A stretch of 64,000 nt of DNA from Tilletiaria anomala UBC 951 (GCF_000711695.1 NW_013547018.1:124001-188000); one strand, 5' to 3'. Shown: positions 20,193 through 32,324, numbered from the stretch's first letter. A program made the numbers and translations. Notes: generated from the sequence alone by a model not told the origin.

Positions 20193-23144
20193 ATGTTCTA
20201 CTCAGATTCCATTCTTTCCAAGCGCGGGCCACTGGCTCGCGTATGGCTGGCAGCTCACTGGGAGCGAAAGATCAGCAAGACGCAGTTCTTGCAGACCAAC
20301 ATCGAAAAGAGTGTAGGTGAGTGCAAAAGGCATTGCGAATCCCGCGTCGTGTTTCCACTTCGAGGAACGAAACTGTTTCTTCTGGGCCAGCTTATTCTGT
20401 GCAGTCAGGCGTTTCTGACACATGGGGAGCACTCCTTTGTCTTGTCTGCGCTCAGGCGCAATTGTTGCCGAAAAGGGCATGCCGATGGCTCTTCGTCTTA
20501 GTGGGCAGCTCCTTCTTGGTGTCGTTCGCATCTATTCGCGCAAGGCACGATATCTACTGGAGGATTGCAACGAGGCGATTCTCAAGATCAAGATGGTGAG
20601 TTGACGTGGACGAGTTGCAAGCCAATGCCTCAGTGCAGAAGGTGATTGACCTTTGCCGTCCGTCTTGCTCTTCCGTTTCTTTTCAGGCTTTCCGCACCGG
20701 CACAACGAACGTCGATTTGAACGCACATCAGTTGACTGCGTCCAAAGCTGCTATCACCATGCCGGACATGCGCACAGAGTTCGACCTCATGCTTCCCGAT
20801 CCATTCCTACAGAACTGGGACCTGGAACTTGAGCTCAATGCACCGCAGGCGGCAGGTCAACAATCGCGCAAAGACCGCGATGGTACGCCGGTCAGCAGTG
20901 GACGTGGTGCCCATACCGCCAAGGAGAGCGATATCACGCTCCCGCGTAACGACTTTGGCATTTATGACGACGACCTCGGTATGGGCGCCGGCTACGGCTT
21001 TCTCGGCGACGGGATTAACAGCCAGGACTTTGATCCCGACGGTGGTGCGCTCGATCTCGGGTTGGACCTGGATGACGCCCATCCAAGCCAGCTCAAAGAC
21101 GCAGAGGGAAGGCTGGTCGATGCGGACGGTGTCCCGGTGCGAGAAGACTCGGCTGGCTTTATCGATGATTCGCTGAGCATCGGCGTCGGCCGCGATGCTG
21201 CGCCTATGGCAAAGCGCAGTCTTGGCTCGTTGCTCGGGGTTGGTTCTGAGAATGATCGTGCAAGCATCATCAGCGATGGTTGGCGCAACGATGAGCTCCC
21301 GCCACTTGAAGACGGGCCGCCATATGATTATGACGAGTTGCCGCTGATGGAGGACTTGCCTGATTTCTACATCGAGGAGTCTGGTGCGGGTGTAGAAATG
21401 AGCATGGGTCAAAGGCGTGAGTGCTCATCGCTCAAAGTCGCGAGACACAGCGTAGCGCATGCTAAGTACCAAATCCTGACTTCTCTCTTTTTTCCCTTCC
21501 GACACATAGTTGCGCGTTCTGTCACACCTGCTACGCAAGTAGGGGACGACACAATGGCTCTCCTGCAAAATGTTACACCAAATACACTCGGAAAGATGAA
21601 GGAGGCTGCTTCAAAGCGCATGTTTCTCGCTACGAAGACGCACGGTACGAAGGCGGGACAAAAAGGGCCGCTCATCGATTCGGTCATCGAGATGCAGACC
21701 GCAGCGGGCAAAAACAAGAGTCAAAGCTTGGTGCAGTCTGTTGCGCAATTCAAAAGACCGGATGGCATTGTCAAGCCGGTGAGTTGGTGCACACCTGTTT
21801 GCATTGAAGTTGCGCTTGATCAGCTGATTAAGTATGCTTTTCGCTTTGCATATTTCGCAGGGAGAGTTCTTGCCTGCCGATCCCGAGGCTCTCCATTTCC
21901 AGAACATCGAGCGCGATCCTATCGCCTATTACCTCCCTGAACTCGTTCTTCCGAAAGACCAACGAACGGTGTATGTCGGCCCGACGAACCTAGCACCGGA
22001 GCTGCAGTCGCTCTTCACGTTCGACCTCGACGCCATTCGCCAACGAGAGGCAGAGCTTGATGCAGAGGGCGCTCCGCCAGCGAAGCGGAGACGCACAGGA
22101 GGAGGAGAGGAAGACGAAGACCTGCTGAGCGAAGTGGGGCGGCGCGACGACAGTCGCACGGCGCGGCGCGACTCCCTCGGTCTCGGTGCTGGCTTCACGG
22201 GCGACGGCACAACTATGTCGCGCGGCGGCGACGGAGGTTACGACTCGTACAGCGAGCTACCGCCGCTTGAAGATACGCCGTATGTGTACAACGACGAGTT
22301 GCCTCCGCTGGAAGACATGCCGGACCACTTTAGGCGTGAGGGCGACGATACAGCAGCGGCAGCGAGAGGAGCAGCTGAAGGAGGGGAGCAGACTGCATTG
22401 AGACGCTCTGCTCGAGGCAAGACTGGTCCGACGGATCTCATGGCAGAATTAGGCCAGCTCCCCGCTCTTAGCAGATTGTCTACGCCGGAGCTTGATCTGG
22501 ACGGCTGGAGCGCAACAGCGTCCAACCCACTCGGCGGCTTCGAGGGAGCAGCAGCAGGAGCGCATGACGCACAGTTCCGGTCTGCGGCCGCTGCTGCAGC
22601 GAGCACACAAGTATCGCAGAATTCGACAGCAGGATGGAGCAGGAACACCGTACGTGCACTCAGTGTTGTACGGTCGCAGCTGATGCCCAGCGCAGAGGAA
22701 GAAGCAGAGGCAGCCGCACAGGCAGCTGGGGGAGCTGAACCGATAGCAGAGAAGATGTTGAGCTTTGAGAAAGTCTCGGAGAACTCGTCGCGCAGGGCAG
22801 CAGCGGCTTTCTTCTTCGAGATGCTCGCGCTGGGCACGAAGGACTGCATCAAGCTCAAGCAAGAGGAGGCATATGGCGACATTCACGTGACAGCCAAAGA
22901 CAGGCTATGGGATATCGAGGTGGTAGAGCCTGCTGTCATTCCTCCACCTGCGCAGACGGGCGTGGCTGCGTCCAACTCGGATGCAGCTGCAGCCGTCCGC
23001 CAAACGCAGAGCCCGAGCGTGCAGTCTACACCGCGCTCACAACAACAGATCAAGCAGACGGCAGCAGCTCGATCTACACCCGCACGCTCGGTCAGATCAG
23101 CGACGCCGCGGGCGACACCGAGAGCAACTCCCGCGTTGGTCTGA
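20193..23144 (+). CDS. RAD21: Cohesin kleisin subunit Rad21/Scc1
   Basis: Closes the Smc1-Smc3 ring and is cut by separase at anaphase (family knowledge). Five exons: 20193-20316, 20456-20595, 20687-21416, 21510-21778, 21861-23144; 848 residues. The N-terminal kleisin domain is textbook: [70 protein letters not shown]. The C-terminal winged helix is also present: [20 protein letters not shown] then EEAYGDIHV. The middle is acidic and disordered, with a two-fold repeat (PPLED-x-[15 protein letters not shown] type). SIGVGRD near residue 290 resembles yeast separase sites but lacks the usual Glu. The 93-bp third intron is a multiple of three and stop-free. The tail is Ala/Gln/Thr-rich. Confidence 0.95.
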
Positions 23145-23299
23145 GATCACGATGTGGCCAACATTTGGATGCTTGTACGTTATGCATATTATTCTAGTAT
23201 CAAAGCTTTTGAGACATTGTCATGTTCATCGATGTATTGCAACAGTCGTGTGGGGTTGACACCGTCTGCCACGACATCATAGCACTTTGTGAGGGCATG

Positions 23300-24034
23300 T
23301 CAGCATAACTTGCAATTAGGCGATGGATGCTGCGGGCTAAACTTACTTCTCCGCTTCTTGGGCCGGACACCGCCAATCTTGATACTCGTTGCATCTGTCA
23401 CTCTTCGTACCAACTCTCTGGTCTTCGACCCCTCGGCCGCGATGAGCGCGCGGAAGAATGCCTCCCTGCCCTGCCCAAAGCCCTTGAAAAGCACCTCGAT
23501 CCCGCTGACCCTCCACTGCTCGCGGTGCTGCTGGATCTCGCGGAACGCCTGGAAGCTGGCGCGGTAGCCTGCTTCGTACCCGCTCCTGGCGCCTTTGCGG
23601 AACCCGGCTGTCCCGCCGCTGGACGAGAAGAGCGGGTTACCTTCGGGCGTGGTGACGGTAATTATGGTGTTATTAGGCGATGCGTGTACGTGGATCTTGT
23701 GTTCAGGCAACTTCGCTCGCGCTCGGTAAGGGTTGAAAAAGCCGCCCAAGCCGGGCAGACGTGATTCGGATGCTGATGATGTGGCAGCCGGAGTCTCGGA
23801 ACGCGGTGCGGGCGAGGCGTCTGAGCCACTGCTTGACCCTTCTGCGCTGGTTGGTGATGATTCATCCGCACGCCTGCTTGCGGATGGACTCCTGTGTACT
23901 CTTGAGGGCGTGCTTGCGCCAATGCTTGTGCTGCTTGAAGCGCGTGCAGGAAGATCGCGATGACACGAACAGCGCTCCAAGCCGAGCCGAGGCCGCACGG
24001 CGTAGGATGAAGATTGGAAGATGCTACGCAGCAT
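23300..24034 (-). CDS. Mitochondrial ribosomal protein uS11m
   Basis: Small-subunit mitochondrial ribosomal protein. The start MLRSIFQSSSYAVRPRLGLE is a presequence-like N-terminus, followed by a Ser/Ala-rich linker. The uS11 core then runs from HKIHVHASPNNTIITVTTPE through FSSSGGTAGFRKGARSG and YRASFQAFREI to RRVTDATSIKIGGVRPKKRR. It reads as 244 residues in one frame, but a strong donor (A|GTAAGT, intron start 23346) lies inside the last codons, so the final few residues are probably encoded by a short downstream exon whose acceptor I cannot fix (one option is near 23268). The C-terminal coordinate is therefore uncertain. It converges on RAD21 with a 155-bp gap. Confidence 0.9.
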   Translation of the reverse strand: MLRSIFQSSSYAVRPRLGLERCSCHRDLPARASSSTSIGASTPSRVHRSPSASRRADESSPTSAEGSSSGSDASPAPRSETPAATSSASESRLPGLGGFFNPYRARAKLPEHKIHVHASPNNTIITVTTPEGNPLFSSSGGTAGFRKGARSGYEAGYRASFQAFREIQQHREQWRVSGIEVLFKGFGQGREAFFRALIAAEGSKTRELVRRVTDATSIKIGGVRPKKRRSKFSPQHPSPNCKLC

Positions 24035-25088
24035 GATGACAGGAAGGATGGAATGCGCACCTTCACTGGTACAAGAAGTTATTAATCTCAGTTCCTTCTT
24101 CTGATTCTGCACGTGGAGGAAACTCGTCCATGGCCTGGCGATCGACGACAAGAAGAAGGGGCAATCGCATGAAGGTCATCGACGCGGAGGTGGTCGATTT
24201 TTTGTATTCTTGTTGTTGGCTTTGCAAATAACCCTAACAGGGCAGCGCTCCGTGGATACAGCAGTCTGCCATTTCGCCATCGTACGTCGGGAGGCTTTTA
24301 CAGTCTCAAACTGTGGCATCACCCCCTCACGCTGCCGAGTGCTGCTGATTGCAGCAGCCGAGGTTGCCGAGCTTAAACATGAATGTATACCTTGATGTGC
24401 CAGCAGCGGCTTAGGTTAGGCGTCAAGGGCTCAAGGCTGTGACACTATGTAGTCCTGCATATGTTTATGACACGTGACATTCGTATCAAGCTTTGCGGTG
24501 TCGCCGCAGGCGGTTGCTGCGCGTACGGTATATGTAGCCGTGGGCCGTTGGAACATCGTCCAGGCTGGATGTTGCTTCAATCGCAAGACTATAGACGTTG
24601 AACGTTGCTCTCAGTGCTCCATCCTCCATGATCCGTGGTTCACCTGCAGTCTATTGCACGAGTCCACGGCGCAGCATGCACCTGCTTGCATACACGGCTG
24701 ATGCGAACAAGCGAAACATATCTGTCTGTCATGGCTGGACCTGCACAGACCTACACCGTGCATGACGACGCATGACCCCCACAGCATGTGGCTTGCGCTG
24801 ACTCCGTGTCGACCAATCTGACAGAAGTCCTTCCAAGTGACGATTGTCCATACGATGCCCTGCGCCGCGCCTGCCGAGGACGGTTCTGTAGCAGAGCTTT
24901 ATGCTGACCAAGTCTCTTTACAGATATCACCGACTGGCTCACCAAATTCGAGGCACATTATCTCATATACTTTCCTGAAGACGTGACAATACCTCTTTCT
25001 TGACTTCGACTCTGTTATGTTCCTTCCCTTTCAGCTCCTTTGCGACGTCTAGCCTTGCTTGCTCGCGGCGATAGCATTCGTGATAAGT
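24035..25088. other. Intergenic, 1 kb
   Basis: Between the divergent starts of uS11m and the large disordered protein gene. Pyrimidine-rich leader just before 25089. No gene or RNA feature recognised. Confidence 0.5.
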
Positions 25089-28000
25089 ATGGCAAGCAGC
25101 GACGTGGCCAGCGATGGCTCATTCGAGCTGATCTCTCATGACGAAGCAGCTGCAAGGGCAAGGCTCCCTTCGTACATTCCTCGACCCGAGACCTTGTCCA
25201 TTCCACAAGCGGTGACCGACGAAGCTCGAGACGATGAAGTCATTGCAACTGGTTGTATGCCGAGAAAGCAGGGAGGAGAAGCAACCCGAAGAGACTGGAA
25301 GAAGGTGCAATCGAGGAGGCAGAACACGCAGGCTCCGCATTCCCCCTCGGTCCGGCCGCCTGCAAGCAGCTCAGTACGAGCATCGATCGACACCCTCGTG
25401 AATCCTCGGCCTGCCGAGGAAGATGAAGCGGCGCCAATGAAGCGAAGCTTCAGCACGAGCGTTCAACGAGCGCTCTCCAAGCTTGGCCGATCTGGGTCCA
25501 GTGGAAAGAAATCGCGCGTTGGTTCCAAGTCGTCGCACGCGCCAGCTCAAATTGATGCGGAATTGGGCTCCAATCCTACGGCTGTGTCCTACGCAATGAC
25601 CAGTCCACGTCAGCCCCCGGCAACCCAGCAATCTGAGCACTGCCACGACAACAATCCTGCGCCTCCGAGCTATTCGCAAGCCAACACGCTCCATCGCTCC
25701 AACACCGTCCCTTCGAACCGCATTGCACCGGAATCACCTGTCGCTACATCTCGCTCCTCAATACAGGTTCCTCGGAGCACCAGCACAGCGGCACACCCAT
25801 CTGGTTCCACATGGACTAGTGCGCCAACTAGCCCACTCGCGCCCGCTCAGGTTGGCGAAACGATTTCGCGCAGCATGCCGCAGGTGCATGACGCTCGCGC
25901 AATTCTTCACAGCGTGCTACAGCAGAAAAGTGCGGAAGAGCCGGGTCAGGATAGAGAGGGCGATGACGGCGAAGATGACCAAATGGAGTATGCACGCAAG
26001 CCATTCAGCCCCGCTTTGGAGGCACAGCTGCGTGCCTCCGTTGCAAGCGCGCTTTCGGACCTGCAGACAAGTCCGGACATCATCCCCGAAGTCAGCTTTA
26101 CTGTGCCGTCTCAGAAATCGCCCTCTAAGTCCGTGGGCTCAGCAACTGCGGTTACAAGGTCAGAAGTAGTGCCGCTTGCCGCGGCCCACGTAACGAAAGG
26201 GGGTAATACATGGTCCACTCTGTCAGAGATTCGAATGCCGAATCCACACGCAGAAATACCTCGCTCTCTACACCAAGCGGAGGAAGACGTCTTTGGGCCG
26301 ATCAAGAGCAGCGCGCCTGGACCAGAACGCGGGCTTGCTCCAACTGTACCAGCTGCAGTCTTCAAAGCAGCAAAGCCCGGAGATGCACAGCAGGACGCGT
26401 CGCCCGCTTCTTCTCCTATCAAAAGATCCTTGCCAATAAGTATGCCGCCAACTCCCAAGCGGACCAGTTCTCAGCGCGAGCCCCATGCCGTTTTGGAGCC
26501 AGCCGAGAGCCCAAACAAAGAAGTTGCGCTGGTGAGCCTTGCGAATGCCAGTGTTGCTGAACTCGAGGAGGTTGCCCCGGTCATTTGCGATCAGGCGGAC
26601 ACTCCTGTGGACGTTCTTCTTTCCCGCCCTTCATGCGTTGCGGATCTCCGTCTTCAAACCGCCGTAAGCAATGTCAGCATATCCGACTACGGCGACGAAG
26701 AGGGAGAGGAGGACGATGACTCCCTAAGTTGGGAAGAAGATCACTTTCCTATCCCCTACCTCGAGACCATCAAGGAGGAAGATTCCAGCCAATGCTCAGC
26801 TGCAGACTATGCCGTTGACCAACTGATTGCGGCTGGTGATGATGACACTGGTGGTGCAGATCTAGTTGAGACGCGTGCGAGGGTAGAAGTGTTTGCTGGA
26901 CCTCCGCCATCCGCCTCGGGACAATGGGCGATACCCGAAAAGTACCACTCAGTCCCCAGTGGCTTGGTAGTCGCGTCCAGCTCCGTGCAGTCTATGCAGT
27001 CCATGCAATCCCTAGCCTCCTGTGCGAGTTTGGTGCAGGATTGCGCTACAGCAAAGCAAGCATGGCAAGACGAGATCTTCTCAACGACCAACATGAGCGA
27101 ACAGCAGGCCGATGCAGTCAAGGATGTCTTGCTCTCCCCAGCCTCAATGCTGCGACCTTTCGCATCACCGCCTATACCGGAGCCGCCCACTCCGCAGCTC
27201 GGGGACGTGAGCAGTTTGACAGCCACTGCCGCCGAAGTCATTACATTTACAGGATGCCAATCGCTGCTACCACCGGGGCACGATGCAGACATGACTGCAC
27301 CGCGGCATTCAGGCAGCTCGGCTACGACTGCATCAAGTGCTTATTCGGACTTTAGCCCCATCTTGCAGCAAGGTCAAGAGCCCCTCATTCCTGTCGTGAC
27401 GATCGATGTGCCTCCTTCCGTTGCAGAGATGGCTGCGTCGGGTGAGTGGTTCCTTCGCAGGAGTTCAAGCTGGACATGCGGCGCATACTGATGTACATGT
27501 TTTTCCAGCTCTGTCACACGCAGCCGCAGCTGCAGATGTCTCATGGGACCTGGAGACATGCCTGGAGAACGTGACCAGAGGCTCGGTCAGAAGTTATGGC
27601 CTGACGCACACAGACGTGATGGAAGCACACGGGTCTGCGCTTCTGCGAAGTCAAGCAGCCTCAGTCTCTGCGCACACCAATCCTTCCAGTGGGCACCGAA
27701 CGCCTGACATGTCGTCAGACAGCCCCTCGGAGGAGGACACGAGTAGTAGCAGTAGCAGCGGCAGTGGCGGCCACAGTGAAGGCATCGGTGGCCAATATGA
27801 CGCAAGTGAGGGCCACGGCGCGCCCCTTATCGCAGTTGCCGGTGATGTGTCGCAGAGCACCTTCGCAGACGAAGATGACGGAATCAGCTGGAATGCCCAG
27901 GAGATTCTAGATTATTCATCGGAAGGCGCGTGCAACTGGAGCAGGAACAGTATCAAGCTTCAAGTCAGTCCGATGAGCAGCACTGCTCGTCGTTTTTCTC

Positions 28001-28356
28001 AATCAAACGGCGACATGCTGCCGCCTGCCTCCCCTCAGCTCAGCATTCACAATCAGGCATCATCCATTTCCTTTTTTCACAGCAGCCCGGTCACGAAGCA
28101 AGATGCTTCGCACTTGATCTCGATTCCGACCAGTCCACTCGTCGCGATCGCTTCCTCCTTTTCGGTCAGCGCTCGCTCCAACGCCAGTTTCCACACCGTG
28201 CCCGTGCCTCCTTCCGTCGAGGGAAGCCCGAGCAAGTCGCCTTCGTCTAACGCTTCGATTCTTGCACGCAGCACCTTCCGTCATCCCATTTCACCAGCCA
28301 TCGAAGAGCGCTTTTATCAGGCCTTCAGTGACCATCAACTACGCGAACCGCAGTAA
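25089..28356 (+). CDS. Large disordered protein of unknown function
   Basis: Two exons, 25089-27441 and 27509-28356, joined by a 67-bp intron (G|GTGAGT ... TTTTTCCAG) in phase; 1066 residues. The protein is mostly low complexity, rich in Ser, Pro, Ala and Thr. I recognise no domain. Visible features are a basic Ser-rich patch (KRSFSTSVQRALSKLGRSGS), many Ser-Pro/Thr-Pro sites, an acidic stretch followed by a more ordered acidic/aromatic segment (SLSWEEDHFPIPYLETIKEE), MQSMQSMQSLAS, and in exon 2 two related short motifs (DVSWDLETCLENV and GISWNAQEILDYS). Absence of membrane segments suggests a cytosolic or nuclear regulatory or cortical scaffold, but this is a guess. The long frame, the clean intron and steady codon use support a real gene. 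Confidence 0.8.
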
Positions 28357-28560
28357 ACATCAATATACAGTCTAGCTCCATCCTTGGCCGAATCCACGCT
28401 TGTCCTTTGCAATTTTGTTCCATGTTTGTACGCGCAACACAATCCATCGAGATACCATTTGCAAGTGTCGAATTTCCAGGTTGTAAGTGCTGACTTCCCT
28501 GACCGCTTCTTTTAGAAGCAGCATAAGATGCGATTAATGATTGCCATGGATTTCGATGTC

Positions 28561-29816
28561 TTATTTGAGCGGCGAGAACTTCATCGGGTACATCATCTGC
28601 GCATGCATCTTGTCCACAAGTTTGACGGTCTGCATGTTATTGATGAAGAGCATCGGAGAACATTCACATCAGCAAACTAGATTCTGAATAATGGAAGCGG
28701 CAAGCAGAAATAGACGAGGGCCAACACACACCTGGCTAACGGTGTCGTTCCAAGTCTCGACTTGCCACGCTGCATCCCTTGTGCGCTTTCTCTCTTCGAG
28801 CGAGGGGTAGGCCCAGAGGTGCATGACAGTGTGCAAATGTCCAACTTGGGCGAACCATGCTCCGATTGGCTCGACGAATCTGCGGCGCGCTTCGAGGCCA
28901 CGGCGCCTGGGTAGGGGACCAGGATGAATTATTTCTGATCAGCAATTCGTTCCCTTTTCCATCCAGAGTAGCATGTAACCTAGCCTTACCAGTGTTGTTC
29001 CCATTCGAGAAGCATGCCCGGCTTGAGGTGATACGTCCGGAGCTCGAAGATCCAATCCTTGTCCGGCTTGCTTTCATTGTACATTGTGCTGCCCTCTCGC
29101 ATGCTATACTTATCTTTGTGGACCTTGGCCGAAGTTGGCCAAAAGGCGAACTCCTGTCCGAGCCAGTTGCTTCGAGCCTTGATGCACGGCGCGAGCTTGG
29201 CCTCGAGCTCACGTAGCACATCGCTCTCCCACAGCGTCTCCCTGCACGCGTCGTAGCCAGCATAGCCGTCGTACTGCCAGATATGGTAAAACGTCTCCAG
29301 GTCGCCGACGCAGACTTGCCAGCTGCCGATCAGCTTGGAGTGGAAATTGTTTGACTGACCGCTGATCATGGGGTAGTAGTGCGCGATAACGTTGCGGTAC
29401 TCGGCCGCTTTGTCCGTGCGGACCGAGTGCCGCACAATCTCGTGAATATACTTGCCACGCGCGACTTGCGTCGAGTGCGAGATTGCGGTTGTCGTCAACC
29501 CATCAGCCTTGGCTGACTCGGAGCCATGCAGCAATGAGCGCAGGAGACCAGTCTTGGGCACTGGTTGCTGCTGCGCTGCCGCGTCTTTCTCTGCTGCCCG
29601 GGCGGCGCTGGAAGAGAAGGAGGCTACAGATCCTACGCTTACTCCTGCTGGGAAAAGACCACCTGTTCTTGTTGTCGCCGCTGAAGCTACACGCTTGGAG
29701 GCAAGCAGCACACGAGGTGCGAGGGTGCTCGTGGCCGTCGAAACTGCAGATGCGGAGGTGGAGGCATGGGGCAGGTTGCGCAACATTATGGAGCGCGCCG
29801 TTGGGGTGGCGTTCAT
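28561..29816 (-). CDS. NIPSNAP-family mitochondrial protein
   Basis: Exons 28990-29816, 28732-28906 and 28561-28629; 356 residues. The N-terminal ~75 residues are an Arg/Ser/Ala-rich mitochondrial presequence. Two ferredoxin-like NIPSNAP repeats follow. The first has KYIHEIVRHSVRTDKAAEYR and LETFYHIWQYDGYAGYDACR. The second has KDWIFELRTYHLKPGMLLEW, then across the splice RRGLEARRRFVEPIGAWFAQ and HTVMHLWAYPSLEERKRTRD, ending MMYPMKFSPLK. The dimeric alpha/beta-barrel family is linked in animals to mitochondrial quality control; the fungal role is unclear. Length and order match the family. Confidence 0.9.
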
Positions 29817-30382
29817 GTTTGCTGGTTGCTCAGCGGTTGCGTCAAGAAAGCTGCAGACTGCGTTTGCCCTGAGCTACGTAGGAGAAGTAGGCACACGATG
29901 GAGATGCTTTCGATGGATACAGACAAAAGGGCAACCCCCTCTATCCCATATGGGGAGATGGCATCATGATGGATGTTACGTTGTGGTGGAGTTGTTGGCG
30001 GCAGCCCACTCTCGTTGCCTCAAAATGGCTGGCTGGCTTGCCATCCCCGCCCATCCCACACATCAGTCCCTGCAGTTTGCATTCCGCACGAACTACAGGC
30101 CAGCGCAAAGGTGGCCTGTGCGCTAGGGTTAACCCTACTTTTCCAGCTCACTTCGTGGGCTCAGCCCTGGCGCCGCCGTCTAGGCATACGTCCAGACTCA
30201 AGCTACCCACGCATCGAGGCCTCGAATGAACACCTGACCAGTTCACCGGCAGGAAACTGAGAACAGTCATTCGAAGCGTTTGGCAGACCCTCAGCGTGCC
30301 CAGGCTTTTGGTGCTGCGCAAGGTGATACCATACAGTTGTGACGAGTGAGAGAAGCGAGTCAAATCGGCTTGACGCATGAGC
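29817..30382. other. Intergenic between two minus-strand genes
   Basis: About 570 bp holding the NIPSNAP promoter and RPA2 3' UTR. Nothing else recognised. Confidence 0.5.
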
Positions 30383-31629
30383 CTATTCGCATGGCATCCA
30401 GTAATCTTCCATGGGGGTGAAAACATGGCCTTCTTGCTGCATCTCCTGTAATGCCTCCCTGTTACGTTGAGATGTATCAGAATCACCACGGAGTACGCTA
30501 GATAAGCATGCTAGGCAGAACAGTCACTCACTCGACCTGGTCCATGCGATATGCGCCCCCGATTCTCTTTGCAATCTGGTTTACGTGTACACCATCTGTG
30601 TTGTCATCCATCAAATCGGCCATGGCCTGATAGACCTTCTTCTGGATCGGCGTCTGCAGCTCGGCCGCTCGGCCGGTGATCGCGCCTCCAGCCCCGCTAC
30701 CGCCGCCTCCAGCCCCTCTAGCGCCACCTCCAAAGTACTCGGCGACACCGCGCTGACCGCCTGATGCATTCGACTTGGCAGCCCCGCCGCCGCCACCCAT
30801 CCCTTCTTCGCCGCGCTGCAAGGAGAGATGGACGTGAATCACATCGAGCTTGTGGAAGATCCACTCATTGTGGTCTATGATGGGTCGCACATATGCTGCG
30901 CTGATGTTGGTCTTGTTTTGGAAGGACTTCACGGTGCCAACTATCCGCACGTAAGTATTTTCTCTGGAAGAACCCATCGATGTCCTGGTCAGTTCGAATA
31001 GAACATATTTCGAATCCTCCAATGCAGCTCACCTGACATCGGCGAGCATTCCAGTGTCGTCTGAGGCATTCTCTTTCCACACTTTCGCGTCGATATTCCC
31101 AGTACCATCGTCCAAGTGGAGGGTCACGTTCGTCTGCCCGTCGACCACGCCTCGTACTGTAGCCACAACTGTGATCTGAAAGCGAGAACGAGCAAGCTCA
31201 GTTTTGCGCTTGAGACAACTTGAGGCCCATTTGTCCCAGCCAGACGCACCTGGTCGATATCAGCGCCATCGATCATGAAGCCCTGATCGGTGTGCTGGTT
31301 GTTCTGCGCGTTGATGATCTGGTGGATCGTAACTGGGTGCAGTGAATTATTGCCAATTTTCTAAGCAGCGCAGTTACACAAGGCTCCACCGTGAGCGATC
31401 GCTCCACTAATCAAGTTCAAAGCGCAACCTGGCCCTTACCTTCCCACCCGAATGATCTCCCTGGCTGCCACTACCCGCCATGAACCCACCGCCGCCTCCG
31501 CCGCCACCGCCGCCTGCGTAGTTGGCCCCAAATGGGTTGTCCGAGTCTGAGGTGCACAAACCAAGCGCAGCGTCAGCGGTGTGGCTCACGCTGCAGGACA
31601 GCCTCGTACAAAAACTTACAACTCATCAT
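30383..31629 (-). CDS. RFA2: Replication protein A 32-kDa subunit (RPA2/Rfa2)
   Basis: Second subunit of the single-stranded-DNA-binding RPA heterotrimer in replication, repair and checkpoint signalling. Six exons: 31620-31629, 31440-31546, 31250-31360, 31033-31175, 30532-30963, 30383-30458; 292 residues. The first exon has only ten bases (MMS plus one base). A Gly-rich N-terminal segment (ten Gly in a row) precedes the OB fold: PVTIHQIINAQNNQHTDQGF, ITVVATVRGVVDGQTNVTLH, LDDGTGNIDAKVWKE, TYVRIVGTVKSFQNKTNISA. A second Gly-rich linker leads to the C-terminal winged helix (TPIQKKVYQAMADLMDDNTD, VHVNQIAKRIGG). The short last exon supplies EEALQEMQQEGHVFTPMEDY, as in the family. Confidence 0.92.
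31485..31514 (-). repeat. GGN repeat coding ten Gly
   Basis: Thirty bases of GGN codons in RFA2 exon 2, encoding an uninterrupted Gly run upstream of the OB fold. A second, less regular Gly-rich stretch is coded around 30680-30800. Confidence 0.85.
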
Positions 31630-32324
31630 ATCTTCAGCCTCTTTCGTACGTCTGCGAGCTTTGCCGCTGTGTGCGAATGTCTTGTTGGCTGATCAATGGA
31701 AGCAAAGGAGGAAGGGTGAAAATGGGAGAACATAAACTGTGTTGGACTTGGGAACGAGTCTGTGGTCTCTGCATCGGTGCAGACATCATCATGTGTGGCA
31801 TCTGTATGCGACGCGACGCGTTTCGCCGACGCGTCTCCTCGTCACCAACCAATATCCAGAATCGAGCTATGCAACCAACAGCGGACAGGGCCACTTTTGG
31901 GTACCACCCATGCGCAACGCTCGTTATACTTGAAAGACCGCAGGACGGCTCGCACGATGGACTTAAATAGGCACGTTAATTTTGGTCAAATCCTCTTTGA
32001 AGACGAATAGTCGCGATGCCGGAATACGGTCGGCTGCCGCCGTGCGAGAGGGAAGCGCAAGCGCCGGTGGAGCTGAAATACATTTGCTGATCACATTGCA
32101 CACCGGCACCGCAAGGCGTTGCGACGTTGTCTACTGAACCTTCTATGACATCGTCCAAACTGCAAGCGCTCATTCATAGATCAGCGAATATTTAACATGA
32201 AGAATATGATAGTGGGTGGCAGCCCCTTTCTTCTATATATTTGAAATGCTCTGATCGTCAGCCCTGAATCGGGTCATCACAGCATAGGCCGGCGCTCCTT
32301 CTAAGCATACCACGCCTGCCAGAT
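31630..32324. other. Intergenic, RFA2 upstream region
   Basis: About 0.7 kb. Contains the RFA2 promoter and possibly the 5' end of the cryptic plus-strand gene. An ATG-initiated frame at 32017 (MPEYGRLPPCEREAQAP) could be its first exon but could not be joined. Confidence 0.4.

Noticed and set aside
26807-27292. Minus-strand 161-codon Ser/Cys-rich frame
   Set aside because: Antisense of the large disordered protein gene, which has the continuous frame and a matching intron.
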